Positions 24,754 to 32,775 of a DNA stretch of 64,000 nucleotides are shown here, piece by piece (the stretch's first letter is position 1; each line of letters begins with the position of its first letter). The notes under the pieces are model-generated. The model did not search any database. It was not told the origin of the DNA and saw only the letters and a list, made by a program, of their open reading frames with translations. The stretch covers positions 1 to 64,000 of the forward strand of contig NZ_BIMH01000026.1 in NCBI RefSeq assembly GCF_004000985.1, written 5' to 3'. The position numbers were made by a program, and so were the translations under genes. Origin of the DNA: Paenibacillus validus NBRC 15382. GTDB lineage: Bacteria; Bacillota; Bacilli; Paenibacillales; NBRC-103111.

Positions 24754-25825
24754 GTGGTCCCGCCTATTTATTAAAGACTCGGCGCTTGTTCCGCTCGCGG
24801 CCATCGTGCTCGGCCTTCTCGTCGGTGCGATCATCATGCTGATCGGCGGTTACAACCCGCTCTTGGCTTATGCGTCCTTGGTTGAGAAGGTCGTCGGCGA
24901 TCCATACAGCATCGGCGAAACGATTCGTGAAATTACGCCTCTGATCTTGACGGGGCTGTCGGTCGCCTTCGCGTTCCGCACAGGCTTGTTCAACATCGGC
25001 GCCGAAGGCCAGTACATCATCGGCATGACGGGCGCCACCTTTATCGGCATCAAGCTGCAGCTTCCGTTCTGGATTCATGCGCCGCTTGCCATTATCGTGG
25101 GGGCCGTGCTCGCGGGCTTGTGGGGAGCGATCGCCGGTTATTTGAAGGCGAAACGCGGCGTGAATGAGGTCATCACGACCATCATGCTGAACTGGATCGC
25201 GCTGTTCTTGTCCAACTATATCGTCAGAGAATTCCTGCTTCAGCCCGGCCAACAGCGCTCCTACAAAATTCACGAGTCGGCCATGATCAGCCTTCCGGCC
25301 CTGAGCGAGGCTTTCGGTAACGCACGTCTGCACTGGGGCACGCTGATTGCGATCATCGGTGCGGTTATCTTCTACGTGCTGCTGTGGAAAACGCGCCAAG
25401 GCTACGAGCTTCGCGCCGTCGGGCACAGTCCTAGCGCGGCCGAATATGCCGGGATGAGCGTCAACCGCAACGTGGTGAAAGCGATGTTCGTCGGCGGCGT
25501 GTTCGCAGGTCTTGCAGGCGTGTTCGAAGTGCTTGGCGTATTCCACTACCAGACGATCGCGGCCGGCTCTTCGGGCTACGGCTTCGACGGCGTCGCCGTC
25601 GCCTTGCTCGGCGGCAACCATCCGCTCGGCGTCGTGCTGGCGGCCACTTTATTCGGCTCGTTAACGTACGGATCGGCGGGCATGAGCTTCGGCGCCGACG
25701 TGCCCCCGGAAATTATCCGGGTCATTATCGGTCTCGTCATTTTCTTCGTCGCTTCGCACGGCATCGTTCGCCTCGTGCTGCGTCCGATTACAGCTAGGCG
25801 TAAAGCCCGCGGGGAGGTGACTTGA
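24746..25825 (+). CDS. nupP: Nucleoside ABC importer permease (NupP-like)
   Basis: This 359-aa BPD-transp-2 family permease has eight to ten membrane segments and the segment FNIGAEGQYIIGMTGATFIG. LAGVFEVLGVFHYQTIAAGSSGYGFDGVAVALLGGNHPLGV (in parts) is typical of YufP/NupP. ATG 24746 is placed by GGAGGTG 6 nt upstream; GTG-type earlier starts (24737) are less likely. Confidence 0.88.
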   Translation: MSKWSRLFIKDSALVPLAAIVLGLLVGAIIMLIGGYNPLLAYASLVEKVVGDPYSIGETIREITPLILTGLSVAFAFRTGLFNIGAEGQYIIGMTGATFIGIKLQLPFWIHAPLAIIVGAVLAGLWGAIAGYLKAKRGVNEVITTIMLNWIALFLSNYIVREFLLQPGQQRSYKIHESAMISLPALSEAFGNARLHWGTLIAIIGAVIFYVLLWKTRQGYELRAVGHSPSAAEYAGMSVNRNVVKAMFVGGVFAGLAGVFEVLGVFHYQTIAAGSSGYGFDGVAVALLGGNHPLGVVLAATLFGSLTYGSAGMSFGADVPPEIIRVIIGLVIFFVASHGIVRLVLRPITARRKARGEVT

Positions 25826-25829
25826 CGTC

Positions 25830-26792
25830 ATGGATACGTTGCGAATAATCGGCGAATTGCTCCAGACGACTCTCGTTTTCTCGACAGCCTTAATCTTCAC
25901 CGCACTCGGCGGCATTTTCTCCGAGCGATCGGGGGTCGTCAACATCGGGCTGGAAGGTCTTATGGTATGCGGGGCGTTCGCCTCCGCCGTAAGTGTGTAC
26001 TATGCCGAACAGGCAGGGATGATCGGCGCGGCGCCTTGGATCGGCCTGCTTGCGGCCGCCTTGTTCGCCATGCTCGTCTCCGCGATCCATGCGGTCGCTT
26101 CGATTACGTTCAAGGCGAATCAGGTGGTCAGCGGCGTCGTCATTAACTTTTTGTCGGCAGGCATGACGATTTACTTGGTCAAAGTGCTGTTCGAAGGGGC
26201 CGGGCAGACGGAAACGTTAAATGCCGTCTTCCACAAAGTCGCCATTCCGGGGCTGGCGTCCATTCCGGTGATCGGCCCCGCGCTGTTCAATGCCTACCCG
26301 ACCACCTACATTGCGCTGATTCTCGTGATTGTCATCTGGTACACGCTGTTTAAAACGCCTTTCGGCTTGCGCCTGCGCTCCGTCGGCGAGCATCCCGGCG
26401 CGGCGGATACGCTTGGCGTCAGCGTTGCCAAAATGCGGTATATCGGCGTGCTGCTCAGCGGCCTGCTGGCCGGTCTCGGCGGCGCGACCATCACCTTGAC
26501 GACGACCAGCAACTTCTCGCACAACACGATTTCCGGTCAAGGCTTCATCGCCCTGGCCGCACTGATCTTCGGCAAATGGCATCCGCTCGGCGTATTGGGG
26601 GCCACCATCTTCTTCGGTCTCGCGCAAGCAGTCAAAAACTTCGTGCAGCTGTTCGACTTTGCCAAGAACATCCCGATGGAGTTTTTGTACATGCTGCCGT
26701 ACGTGCTGACGATTCTCGTGCTCGCCGGCGCGGTCGGACGCGCCTATCCCCCGTCCGCTCTCGGCGAGCCGTACGACCCGGGGAAAAGATAA
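25830..26792 (+). CDS. nupQ: Nucleoside ABC importer permease (NupQ-like)
   Basis: This 320-aa second permease of the pair has the motifs VVNIGLEGLMVCGAFASAV near residue 35 and SVGEHPGAADTLGVSVAKMRYIGVL and GQGFIALAALIFGKWHPLGV later. It starts 4 nt after nupP (RBS GGGGAGGTGAC). It ends the operon, with a terminator 16 nt downstream. Confidence 0.88.
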   Translation: MDTLRIIGELLQTTLVFSTALIFTALGGIFSERSGVVNIGLEGLMVCGAFASAVSVYYAEQAGMIGAAPWIGLLAAALFAMLVSAIHAVASITFKANQVVSGVVINFLSAGMTIYLVKVLFEGAGQTETLNAVFHKVAIPGLASIPVIGPALFNAYPTTYIALILVIVIWYTLFKTPFGLRLRSVGEHPGAADTLGVSVAKMRYIGVLLSGLLAGLGGATITLTTTSNFSHNTISGQGFIALAALIFGKWHPLGVLGATIFFGLAQAVKNFVQLFDFAKNIPMEFLYMLPYVLTILVLAGAVGRAYPPSALGEPYDPGKR

Positions 26793-26807
26793 ATGAGCGC
26801 TTGGAAG

Positions 26808-26841
26808 ATCGTCCTGCCGCAAAACGCAGGACGATTTTTTT
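26808..26841 (+). terminator. nup operon terminator
   Basis: ATCGTCCTGC-CGCAAAAC-GCAGGACGAT followed by TTTTTTT. Confidence 0.9.
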
Positions 26842-27106
26842 GCGCGCACAGCGCAGTCAGGGCCGCCCGATCCGCACCGGCTTCCGTCTTTTCACAGTTG
26901 CTCCCGCATGCCCCCGGTCCCCAGCCGCCAGCCTCGCACCGTTCCCTCCACGCCAAATAACGGAACCGAGCTGCCTTATCATCCTCCACGAGGATGAAAG
27001 AGCGGCACAATGCCGCCTATAAGGTATCCAGGTTCCGCTAGTTCTCCATTCATGTCCATTTGAGTAAAAGGGCACACCACCGGTGCACCCGAGCTCTCAA
27101 GAGAGC
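26842..27106. other. Intergenic region between nupQ and the second rsbW-like gene
   Basis: About 265 bases. Small hairpins lie at the right end after the minus-strand gene: AGCTCTC-AA-GAGAGCT (27090-27105) and GGGCACAC-CACCG-GTGCACCC (about 27070-27090). No ORF with a ribosome binding site is seen. Confidence 0.4.
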
Positions 27107-27565
27107 TTATCCATGCCGTTTATACAGCTCGATTCGATCGGAAGCGCCCCCCGTCCCGGACTCCACCTTCACCTCGTCCACGAGCGCCTGCATCAAATAT
27201 AAGCCGAGCCGGGGGCTCTCAAACTGCCGGTCATCCAGAGACGCAGATTGCGGCAGCTCTGCGGCCGAGTCGTCCGCTTCGCGAAACGATAGCCGGCAGC
27301 CCGCCCCTTCCAACCGTACGACCAGCTCCGCCGGGCGCATGGTGAAGACGATCCGAAGCGCCGCGCCCGGCGGCTTCTCCGGCGTCTGCAGCAGCGCATG
27401 GTTGCACGCTTCCGTGAGCGCGACTTTCAAATCTTCAATTTCTTCATAAGTATAGCCCATCTGCACGGCAACGCCGTAAAGCGTTAGTCGTACCGTATCC
27501 AGCTCATCCGCATCGAACGGGACGGTCAGAATGACTTCTTTGTCCGTGCCGGTATTTCCACTCAT
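27107..27565 (-). CDS. RsbW-like protein with degenerate ATP-binding site
   Basis: This 152-aa protein aligns end to end with the RsbW at 19.6 kb (VRLTLYGVAVQMGYTYEEIEDLKVALTEAC versus VRLTLYGISSKLGFSYEEIEDMKVAVAEAC in parts), but key residues are lost. The N-box reads TEACNHALLQT, so the catalytic-position Asn is His. The DxG motif is LEG (VRLEGAGCRL). The GGLG motif is PRLG (SPRLGLYLMQALVDEV). It therefore probably lacks kinase activity but may keep the fold and partner binding. It is 16 nt after an rsbV paralogue, with no sigma factor downstream. Codon use looks like the neighbours. Confidence 0.8.
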   Translation of the reverse strand: MSGNTGTDKEVILTVPFDADELDTVRLTLYGVAVQMGYTYEEIEDLKVALTEACNHALLQTPEKPPGAALRIVFTMRPAELVVRLEGAGCRLSFREADDSAAELPQSASLDDRQFESPRLGLYLMQALVDEVKVESGTGGASDRIELYKRHG

Positions 27566-27581
27566 GCCGACTCACCCTCCA

Positions 27582-27983
27582 TCATGATAAATCCCGCTGA
27601 GATGAGCTGTCCTCTGTTGATGAAGAAGCGGAGGAGCCGGCAGAGCCGCCGGACGGTTCAGACTCCACGAGCAAAAACCGGGTCAATCCTGTCGTATCAA
27701 ACAGACGGCGAATTTTAGCAGGCACTTCCTGCACGGCTAATCGGGCGTCGGCCGATTGCCTTGTTTTTAACAACGAGACGATAAGACCGATCCCTGTGCT
27801 GTCGATATACGTCAGCTCCCGCAAATTCAGCTTGAGCGGCAAAGCCGAGCCTGCAGCCAAAGGTTGCGCAACGCTTCGGAATATTTCCGCCGTGCTCAGA
27901 TCGAGTTCGCCCGACAAGTGCAGTACATGGGCGTCAGGTATCGTATGAACGATAACCTGAAACTTGCTGGCATCCATCTTCAA
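27582..27983 (-). CDS. RsbV-like anti-sigma factor antagonist (second copy)
   Basis: This ~133-aa STAS protein has ELDLSTAEIFRS and the phosphoacceptor motif YIDSTGIGLIVSLLK, with conserved EVPAKIRRLFDTTGLTRFL. The Ser-rich C-terminal tail (GGSAGSSASSSTEDSSS) is unusual compared with RsbV at 20.0 kb. The start is unsure: TTG 27983 (8 nt after GGAG), ATG 27977 or GTG 27992. It is cotranscribed with the degenerate RsbW. Confidence 0.8.
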   Translation of the reverse strand: MKMDASKFQVIVHTIPDAHVLHLSGELDLSTAEIFRSVAQPLAAGSALPLKLNLRELTYIDSTGIGLIVSLLKTRQSADARLAVQEVPAKIRRLFDTTGLTRFLLVESEPSGGSAGSSASSSTEDSSSQRDLS

Positions 27984-28029
27984 TAAGCTCACTCCGATTC
28001 AAAATGTATAGTTCCTATCATACCAGATT

Positions 28030-28058
28030 TTGGCCCTTTTTTCACGAGTCCATAGGCC
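28030..28058 (-). promoter_or_regulatory. SigA-type promoter of the second rsbV/rsbW pair
   Basis: On the minus strand GTGAAA, 17-bp spacer, TATGAT, about 40 bp upstream of the gene (positions approximate). No SigB-type element is seen here, unlike the primary rsbV operon. Confidence 0.45.
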
Positions 28059-28093
28059 CTCTTCCGTCCCTCCGGCACCGCATCAAGCTGCAC

Positions 28094-28119
28094 GATTCAA
28101 CAGCGGCTTGGCCGGGTAA
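28094..28119 (+). promoter_or_regulatory. SigB-type promoter of the 52-aa membrane protein
   Basis: GATTCA (28094-28099), N14, GGGTAA (28114-28119), 57 bp before the start codon. Confidence 0.65.
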
Positions 28120-28175
28120 TCATGGCTAAGGGCGAATCGCCGCATAACCGACTTGCAGTAAAGGAGCGATATCAG

Positions 28176-28334
28176 ATGGATCCATTCAAAAGCGTCGACA
28201 TTGAAAAGAAAAATGTGGAGAAAAAAATGGATTCCGGTAGGGTTGCATCCACATTCATTAAATATGCGGCCTACATCGTGATTTTTTTCGGATTCCTGTA
28301 CTTCCTCGTTCGTTACGTGTTCCCGAAATTTTAA
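28176..28334 (+). CDS. 52-aa tail-anchored-like membrane protein, probable stress gene
   Basis: A charged N-terminal half (MDPFKSVDIEKKNVEKKMDS) is followed by one C-terminal hydrophobic helix (IKYAAYIVIFFGFLYFLVRYVF) and the stop. ATG 28176 lies 9 nt after AAAGGAG; an in-frame ATG at 28122 lacks a ribosome binding site. I do not recognise the family. A SigB-type promoter directly precedes it. Confidence 0.65.
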   Translation: MDPFKSVDIEKKNVEKKMDSGRVASTFIKYAAYIVIFFGFLYFLVRYVFPKF

Positions 28335-28356
28335 TAACTCCCGGCTTAACGGCAAA

Positions 28357-28393
28357 TGCGCAGAAACGCACACGGTTCATCCGCGTGTGTTTC
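28357..28393 (+). terminator. Hairpin after the 52-aa gene
   Basis: AGAAACGCACACGG and CCGCGTGTGTTTCT form an imperfect stem with G-U pairs. Confidence 0.5.
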
Positions 28394-28432
28394 TTGACGA
28401 TTCGTCGCTCTCCTTGACAGGCAACAAAAACG

Positions 28433-28462
28433 CGAGCATCCGATACTCCCACCGGATGCTCA
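28433..28462 (-). terminator. Terminator of the secreted 212-aa protein gene
   Basis: On the minus strand GAGCATCCG-N10-CGGATGCTC followed by GCGTTTTTG. Confidence 0.8.
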
Positions 28463-28481
28463 CGTCTTGATTATGCCGTCA

Positions 28482-29120
28482 TCAAGCTGCCGTTCGATGG
28501 AAATAATGGACCGCGGTCAGCTTGCCCGTCTCCGCATCGATAAACAGTTTCAACGCCCGCGAATGACTTCGATACACAACCCCGTCCTCGGCGATCCAGT
28601 CAGGCTTGCCGAGCGCGTCCTGCAGCTTGGCCGCATCGAGGGGCAGCGTCTTGCCGTCAATGTCGACAGTTTCCGCCTCCGCGGCGGACACGACGATGAA
28701 ACGGACGAAGTTGTTGTGCAGCCCGACCTTGCAATCCTCGTAGACAAGAACCCGCTCCTCTTTAAACAGAGGATCCGTTTCGACAGCCTTGGGCTCGCCT
28801 TTGATTTCGTATACCGTCTTCAAGTCGTCGGTAACCGACAAGCCGTTCACCCGTTCCAACTTGAAGGTGCCGTTCCGGGAAGCAGCGGCCGCTTGAGGCA
28901 TCGTTCCGGTCGAACCGTTCCCGGCCGGACCGGCTGCTGCCTTCAAGGCCGCGGAATCGACGCCTGGAGATGCATAGGCTGCCTCCGCCTGCACGAACAC
29001 CATCGCCGACCGGGAAGGCGGCGGCGATATCGACTTGTCGGGTAATACCGTTCCCCATGAGGCCCCGGTAACGCCCATGAGAACGGCGCCGACGACCCAT
29101 CCTATGCTCCAGCTTTTCAC
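28482..29120 (-). CDS. Secreted/membrane-anchored protein of unknown function
   Basis: This 212-aa protein starts with a signal peptide or membrane anchor (KSWSIGWVVGAVLMGVTGASWG), a low-complexity Ala/Ser/Pro/Gly region (to ~85), then a folded domain. In the latter, VNGLSVTDDLKTVYEIKGEPKAVETD, VYEDCKVGLHNNFVRFIVVS and DALGKPDWIAEDGVVYRSHSRALKLFIDAETG repeat the theme of a short SmpA/OmlA-like 'G-kP-w..dg.vY' element. I do not recognise the family. GTG 29120 is chosen because GGAGGAGGGG lies 7 nt upstream. Confidence 0.65.
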   Translation of the reverse strand: MKSWSIGWVVGAVLMGVTGASWGTVLPDKSISPPPSRSAMVFVQAEAAYASPGVDSAALKAAAGPAGNGSTGTMPQAAAASRNGTFKLERVNGLSVTDDLKTVYEIKGEPKAVETDPLFKEERVLVYEDCKVGLHNNFVRFIVVSAAEAETVDIDGKTLPLDAAKLQDALGKPDWIAEDGVVYRSHSRALKLFIDAETGKLTAVHYFHRTAA

Positions 29121-29202
29121 GTCAATTCCCCTCCTCCGGTTGAATCCGCCCGGTTTCAATTATTCGTTAGGCTGAGCCGACTGCTTGTCCGCTGTCAGAG
29201 CG

Positions 29203-30411
29203 CTAACGGATGCGTTCGAATTGGTACTGCCTGATCGGGACATACGCTTTAGGAATAAATTCCAACGGCTCCCCAATCGGCTCCGCATCGCCGATGACCG
29301 TGACCGGCCTCCCTACCGTCTCCGCATCGCCGATGACCGTAACCGGTTCGCCGAACCGGCTGCCAACCGTCGCTCCGTCTTCGATGACGGCGCCTTCCCC
29401 GATTATCGCATTGCGGATAAACACATCCCTGCCGATTCGGGCACGCGGCATCACCACGCAATTGCGAAGCACGCTGCCGTGTCCGACGAACACGCCGGCC
29501 GATAACACCGAGCGCTCGATTTGTCCGAAGACGGCCGATTCGCCGGCGACAAGCGCATGCCGCAGCCGCGCGTACAGACCAGCCTGAGTTTGCGCCGATG
29601 CCCGCCCAGGCGAACGCATCGGCCAGTCGCCATCCTCGAGGTCGAATTTCGGCGGGTCGCCAAGCAAGTCCATATGCGCCTCCCACAAACTTTCCACCGT
29701 GCCGACATCGCGCCAATAGCCTTCGAACGCATACGTCTGTACGCGGTCGCCCCTCGCGAGCATAGACGGAATGAGGTCTTTGCCAAAATCGTGGCTCGAA
29801 AGCGGATTGCAGGCATCCCGTTCGAGTATGTGTTTCAAGTAGCTCCAGCGGAACACGTAAATCCCCATCGAAGCGAGGTTGCTGGTCGGCACCCTCGGCT
29901 TCTCCGCAAATTCCGTAATCCGTCCTGCCTTGTCCGCTTTCATGATGCCAAAGCGGTGCGCTTCTTCCCAAGCGACCGGCGTTACCGCAATCGTCGCATC
30001 GGCTCCCGTCTCGCGGTGCCGCTCCAGCAGCTTGCGGTAGTCCATCCGATAAATATGATCACCCGAGAGAACAAGCACATGCTCCGGGTCATAAAACTTT
30101 AGAAACGCCATATTTTTGAAAACCGCATCCGCCGTGCCCGTATACGATCCGCCCGCCGACGGCAGCAGCGTAACGGCATTCGACCAGAGTGCGCCGGAGC
30201 CGATATGCCGGTGCAGAGAAGCCGCCTGATACTGCGTGACCACTCCGACGACCGGTAGACCGGAATTGGTGCAATTGCTGAGCGCAAAGTCTATCATTCG
30301 GTAGCCTCCGCCAAAATGCACTGCCGGCTTCGCTTTATCCCGAGTCAGTACACCCAGCCTGCGTCCTTCTCCTCCGGCCAACAGCATAGCAACGCATGAT
30401 TGGGATTTCAT
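29203..30411 (-). CDS. glgC: Glucose-1-phosphate adenylyltransferase
   Basis: This 402-aa enzyme makes ADP-glucose from ATP and glucose-1-phosphate for glycogen synthesis. AGGEGRRLGVLTRDKAKPAVHFGGGYRMIDFALSNC (in parts), LVLSGDHIYRMDY and TSNLASMGIYVF are the nucleotide- and sugar-binding motifs. The C-terminal left-handed beta-helix carries two 13-residue tandem units, VTVIGDAETVGRP and VTVIGDAEPIGEP, from a 39-bp DNA duplication near 29281-29347. ATG 30411 follows GAGAGGTG. There is no glgD, glgA or glgB beside it. A GTTTCA-N15-GGTTAA element is upstream. Confidence 0.85.
   Translation of the reverse strand: MKSQSCVAMLLAGGEGRRLGVLTRDKAKPAVHFGGGYRMIDFALSNCTNSGLPVVGVVTQYQAASLHRHIGSGALWSNAVTLLPSAGGSYTGTADAVFKNMAFLKFYDPEHVLVLSGDHIYRMDYRKLLERHRETGADATIAVTPVAWEEAHRFGIMKADKAGRITEFAEKPRVPTSNLASMGIYVFRWSYLKHILERDACNPLSSHDFGKDLIPSMLARGDRVQTYAFEGYWRDVGTVESLWEAHMDLLGDPPKFDLEDGDWPMRSPGRASAQTQAGLYARLRHALVAGESAVFGQIERSVLSAGVFVGHGSVLRNCVVMPRARIGRDVFIRNAIIGEGAVIEDGATVGSRFGEPVTVIGDAETVGRPVTVIGDAEPIGEPLEFIPKAYVPIRQYQFERIR
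29281..29347. repeat. Tandem 39-bp duplication inside glgC
   Basis: CTCCGCATCGCCGATGACCG occurs at 29281 and again at 29320, each followed by TRACCGG. It encodes two copies of VTVIGDAE in the beta-helix. The period equals 13 codons, so the frame is kept. Confidence 0.8.
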
Positions 30412-30492
30412 AAAGTCACCTCTCACCTCTCACCTTTCTGTGCAAATTGGAGACTTAGGCGTCATGAACATCATGGCTCTCTATAATTATTT

Positions 30493-30519
30493 TTAACCAA
30501 AAACCTGCTTCTATGAAAC
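30493..30519 (-). promoter_or_regulatory. Possible SigB-type promoter of glgC (15-bp spacer)
   Basis: On the minus strand GTTTCA (30514-30519), N15, GGTTAA (30493-30498). The spacer is one base longer than in the seven stronger sites. Confidence 0.4.
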
Positions 30520-30584
30520 AAATGGTGAAAAAGCTTCCATTGCCCTTGGCATGCGGCTCCCTCCCCCTCTGCCTGGACAAAACG

Positions 30585-30650
30585 CAAAACGGCCCTACTC
30601 CGAGGAAACCCAACCGACTGCTTGAGTTTGCCTCCCTGTAAGGCCGTCCG
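30585..30650 (-). terminator. Terminator of the rsbY-rsbK-rsbM operon
   Basis: On the minus strand ACGGCCTTAC pairs with GTAGGGCCGT over a long loop, followed by TTTTGCGTTTTG. Confidence 0.65.
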
Positions 30651-30654
30651 ATGA

Positions 30655-31848
30655 TTAAGCCAATCTTAAATCATCTTGTTCTTCATAAGGTTTCATACGC
30701 ACTGAAAAAATAAATTCCGCCCCCGGCTGTTCAGTCGCCACATAGGCGATCTTCCCTCCCATCAGCTGCACCAAATTGCGGCAGATGGCGAGACCCAGAC
30801 CGGTACCGCCGTACTTGCGCGTCAACGAAGAGTCGACCTGCGTGAACGGCCGGAACAAGAGCCCACGTTTCTCTTCGGGAATGCCGATGCCGGTATCGGT
30901 AACGCGGAATTCGAGCGACAGCTGTTCGCCTTCACGCTCGAGCGGTCTCACCGATACATGAACGCCGCCGCGATCCGTGAATTTGACGGCGTTGCCGATC
31001 AGGTTGATCAGCACTTGACGCAGCCGGGATTCGTCGCCCAGTAAACACTCCGGAGTCTCCGGGTCAATGTCGCACGTCATTTCCAGCGATTTCGCCCGGC
31101 ACTCCGCATGGAACATCTCGAACGTTTCGATTAAACAATTGCGAAGGTGAAGCGGCTGCTCCTTGAGCTCCATTTTACCCGATTCGATTTTCGTCAGGTC
31201 CAGGATGTCATTCATAATGTACAGAAGCGCAGCCCCGCTTCGCCGGATCGTATCGGTATATTCGCGCTGTTCGCTGTTCAGTTCGGTCTCCATCAGCAGA
31301 TCGGCCATGGCGATCACCCCATTGAGCGGCGTTCGAATTTCATGGCTGATCATCGCGAGAAAATTCGATTTGGCCGAAGCCGCCTGCTCCGCCGCCTCTT
31401 TCGCCCGCTCCAGCTCACGCGATCGCTCATTAAGCAGCTCCGTTTGCTGCTGCAGCTTTTTCTGGGCCATATACATGCTGACGAAGCCTTCGATCTTCGA
31501 CTTCAGCGTACGCGGCACGAACGGCTTTACGATATAGTCGATCGCGCCGACGGAATAGGCCGTGAATGACTGATCCTGCTCTTCCGGCGCCGCCGTAATG
31601 AAGATGATCGGTACAGTCCTCGTCTTCTCCCGGGATTTGATCCATTGCGCCGTTTCGAAACCGTCCATGCCCGGCATCTGTACGTCGAGGACGATCACGG
31701 CGAATTCATGCTTCAGCAGACAGCGCAGCGCTTCTTCCCCGGACGTCGCCTTTACCAGATCGTAATGATGGTCTTCCAGCACCGCTTCAAGCGCCAGTAA
31801 GTTTTCCGGTTGGTCATCGACCAGCAGAATGCGGATCGCCTCGTTCAT
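30655..31848 (-). CDS. REC-histidine kinase (response-regulator-type sensor kinase)
   Basis: This 397-aa soluble protein has an N-terminal receiver domain ([20 protein letters not shown], phospho-Asp in [16 protein letters not shown], Lys in YIVKPF). A coiled coil (~125-165) leads to HisKA ([23 protein letters not shown]) and HATPase ([32 protein letters not shown]). ATG 31848 follows GAGGTG, 10 nt after the CheR-like gene; the upstream frame is not used. As the fourth gene of the rsbY-rsbK-rsbM-like operon, it may add a second input to the same receiver/phosphatase; its target is unknown. Confidence 0.85.
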   Translation of the reverse strand: MNEAIRILLVDDQPENLLALEAVLEDHHYDLVKATSGEEALRCLLKHEFAVIVLDVQMPGMDGFETAQWIKSREKTRTVPIIFITAAPEEQDQSFTAYSVGAIDYIVKPFVPRTLKSKIEGFVSMYMAQKKLQQQTELLNERSRELERAKEAAEQAASAKSNFLAMISHEIRTPLNGVIAMADLLMETELNSEQREYTDTIRRSGAALLYIMNDILDLTKIESGKMELKEQPLHLRNCLIETFEMFHAECRAKSLEMTCDIDPETPECLLGDESRLRQVLINLIGNAVKFTDRGGVHVSVRPLEREGEQLSLEFRVTDTGIGIPEEKRGLLFRPFTQVDSSLTRKYGGTGLGLAICRNLVQLMGGKIAYVATEQPGAEFIFSVRMKPYEEQDDLRLA

Positions 31849-31858
31849 CCACCACACC

Positions 31859-32743
31859 TCATTTTTGTTTACGATAAATTTTTTCCTGATGGTCAAGCAC
31901 TGCGTAGCCGTCTGCATGCTTGGTGAAGGAGATCGACTCCTTATGACCCAGCACCAAAATCCCCTCTGTACTCAAGCTTTCATAGAACAGATCGTGAACC
32001 TGATTTTGCAAATATCCATCGAAATAAATCAGTACGTTCCGGCAACAAATAACGTGAAACTCGTTAAACGAGCGATCAGTCACAAGATTATGCTGGGCAA
32101 ATACGATCTTCTCGCGCAAAAACGGATGGAATGTCGCCCGATCCCCCGCCGCCGTATAGTAGTAGGAAAATGCCTCCTTGCCCCCGGCGTGCATATAATT
32201 TTTCGTGTAATCCTGCATTTTCCTGAGCGGGTATGAAGCCTTCTCGGCAGTATGCAGAACTTCCTCGTTAATATCCGTTGCATAAATGCGCACCCGGTCA
32301 TACAGGCCCTCCTCGTAGAGCAGGATAGCCATCGAGTACACTTCCTCCCCGGTCGAGCAGCCCGCGTGCCAGATCCGAATGGCGGGCACGCTGCGCAGCA
32401 GCGGTACAACCTGCTCGCGGAAGGCGTAGAACAGACTCGGATCGCGGAACATTTCCGTGACATGGATGACCAGATCGGCCAGCAGCCGCTCCATGCAGCC
32501 GCGATCGTGCAGCACGCGCTCCTGCAGCGCCGACACGGTCGACAGCTTCTCCGCATCGATGCGGTGCCGGATGCGACGCCGCAGCGAAGGATAAGCGTAA
32601 TGCCGGAAGTCGTATCCGTACATCCGAAACAGTCCTTCCAGCAGCAGCGTGATTTCAATGCGCTCCCGCTCCTCTTCTTCCTTCGTGACGCCTACTTCCT
32701 TTTCTCTCCTATAATCGTCGCTTACTTGCCTTAATGAAGCCAT
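31859..32743 (-). CDS. rsbM: CheR-type methyltransferase, RsbM-like
   Basis: This 294-aa protein has a CheR N-terminal helical domain ([20 protein letters not shown]) and a SAM-dependent methyltransferase domain ([48 protein letters not shown]). No chemotaxis genes are nearby. It sits 32 nt after a hybrid kinase and downstream of a PP2C response regulator. In Bacillus cereus this set is RsbK (sensor), RsbM (methylates and dampens RsbK) and RsbY (phosphatase acting on RsbV-P). I infer the same role; CheR of chemotaxis is the alternative. Confidence 0.7.
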   Translation of the reverse strand: MASLRQVSDDYRREKEVGVTKEEEERERIEITLLLEGLFRMYGYDFRHYAYPSLRRRIRHRIDAEKLSTVSALQERVLHDRGCMERLLADLVIHVTEMFRDPSLFYAFREQVVPLLRSVPAIRIWHAGCSTGEEVYSMAILLYEEGLYDRVRIYATDINEEVLHTAEKASYPLRKMQDYTKNYMHAGGKEAFSYYYTAAGDRATFHPFLREKIVFAQHNLVTDRSFNEFHVICCRNVLIYFDGYLQNQVHDLFYESLSTEGILVLGHKESISFTKHADGYAVLDHQEKIYRKQK

Positions 32744-32775
32744 TTCCTACAGCTCCTTGCTTATATCCCAGCGGC

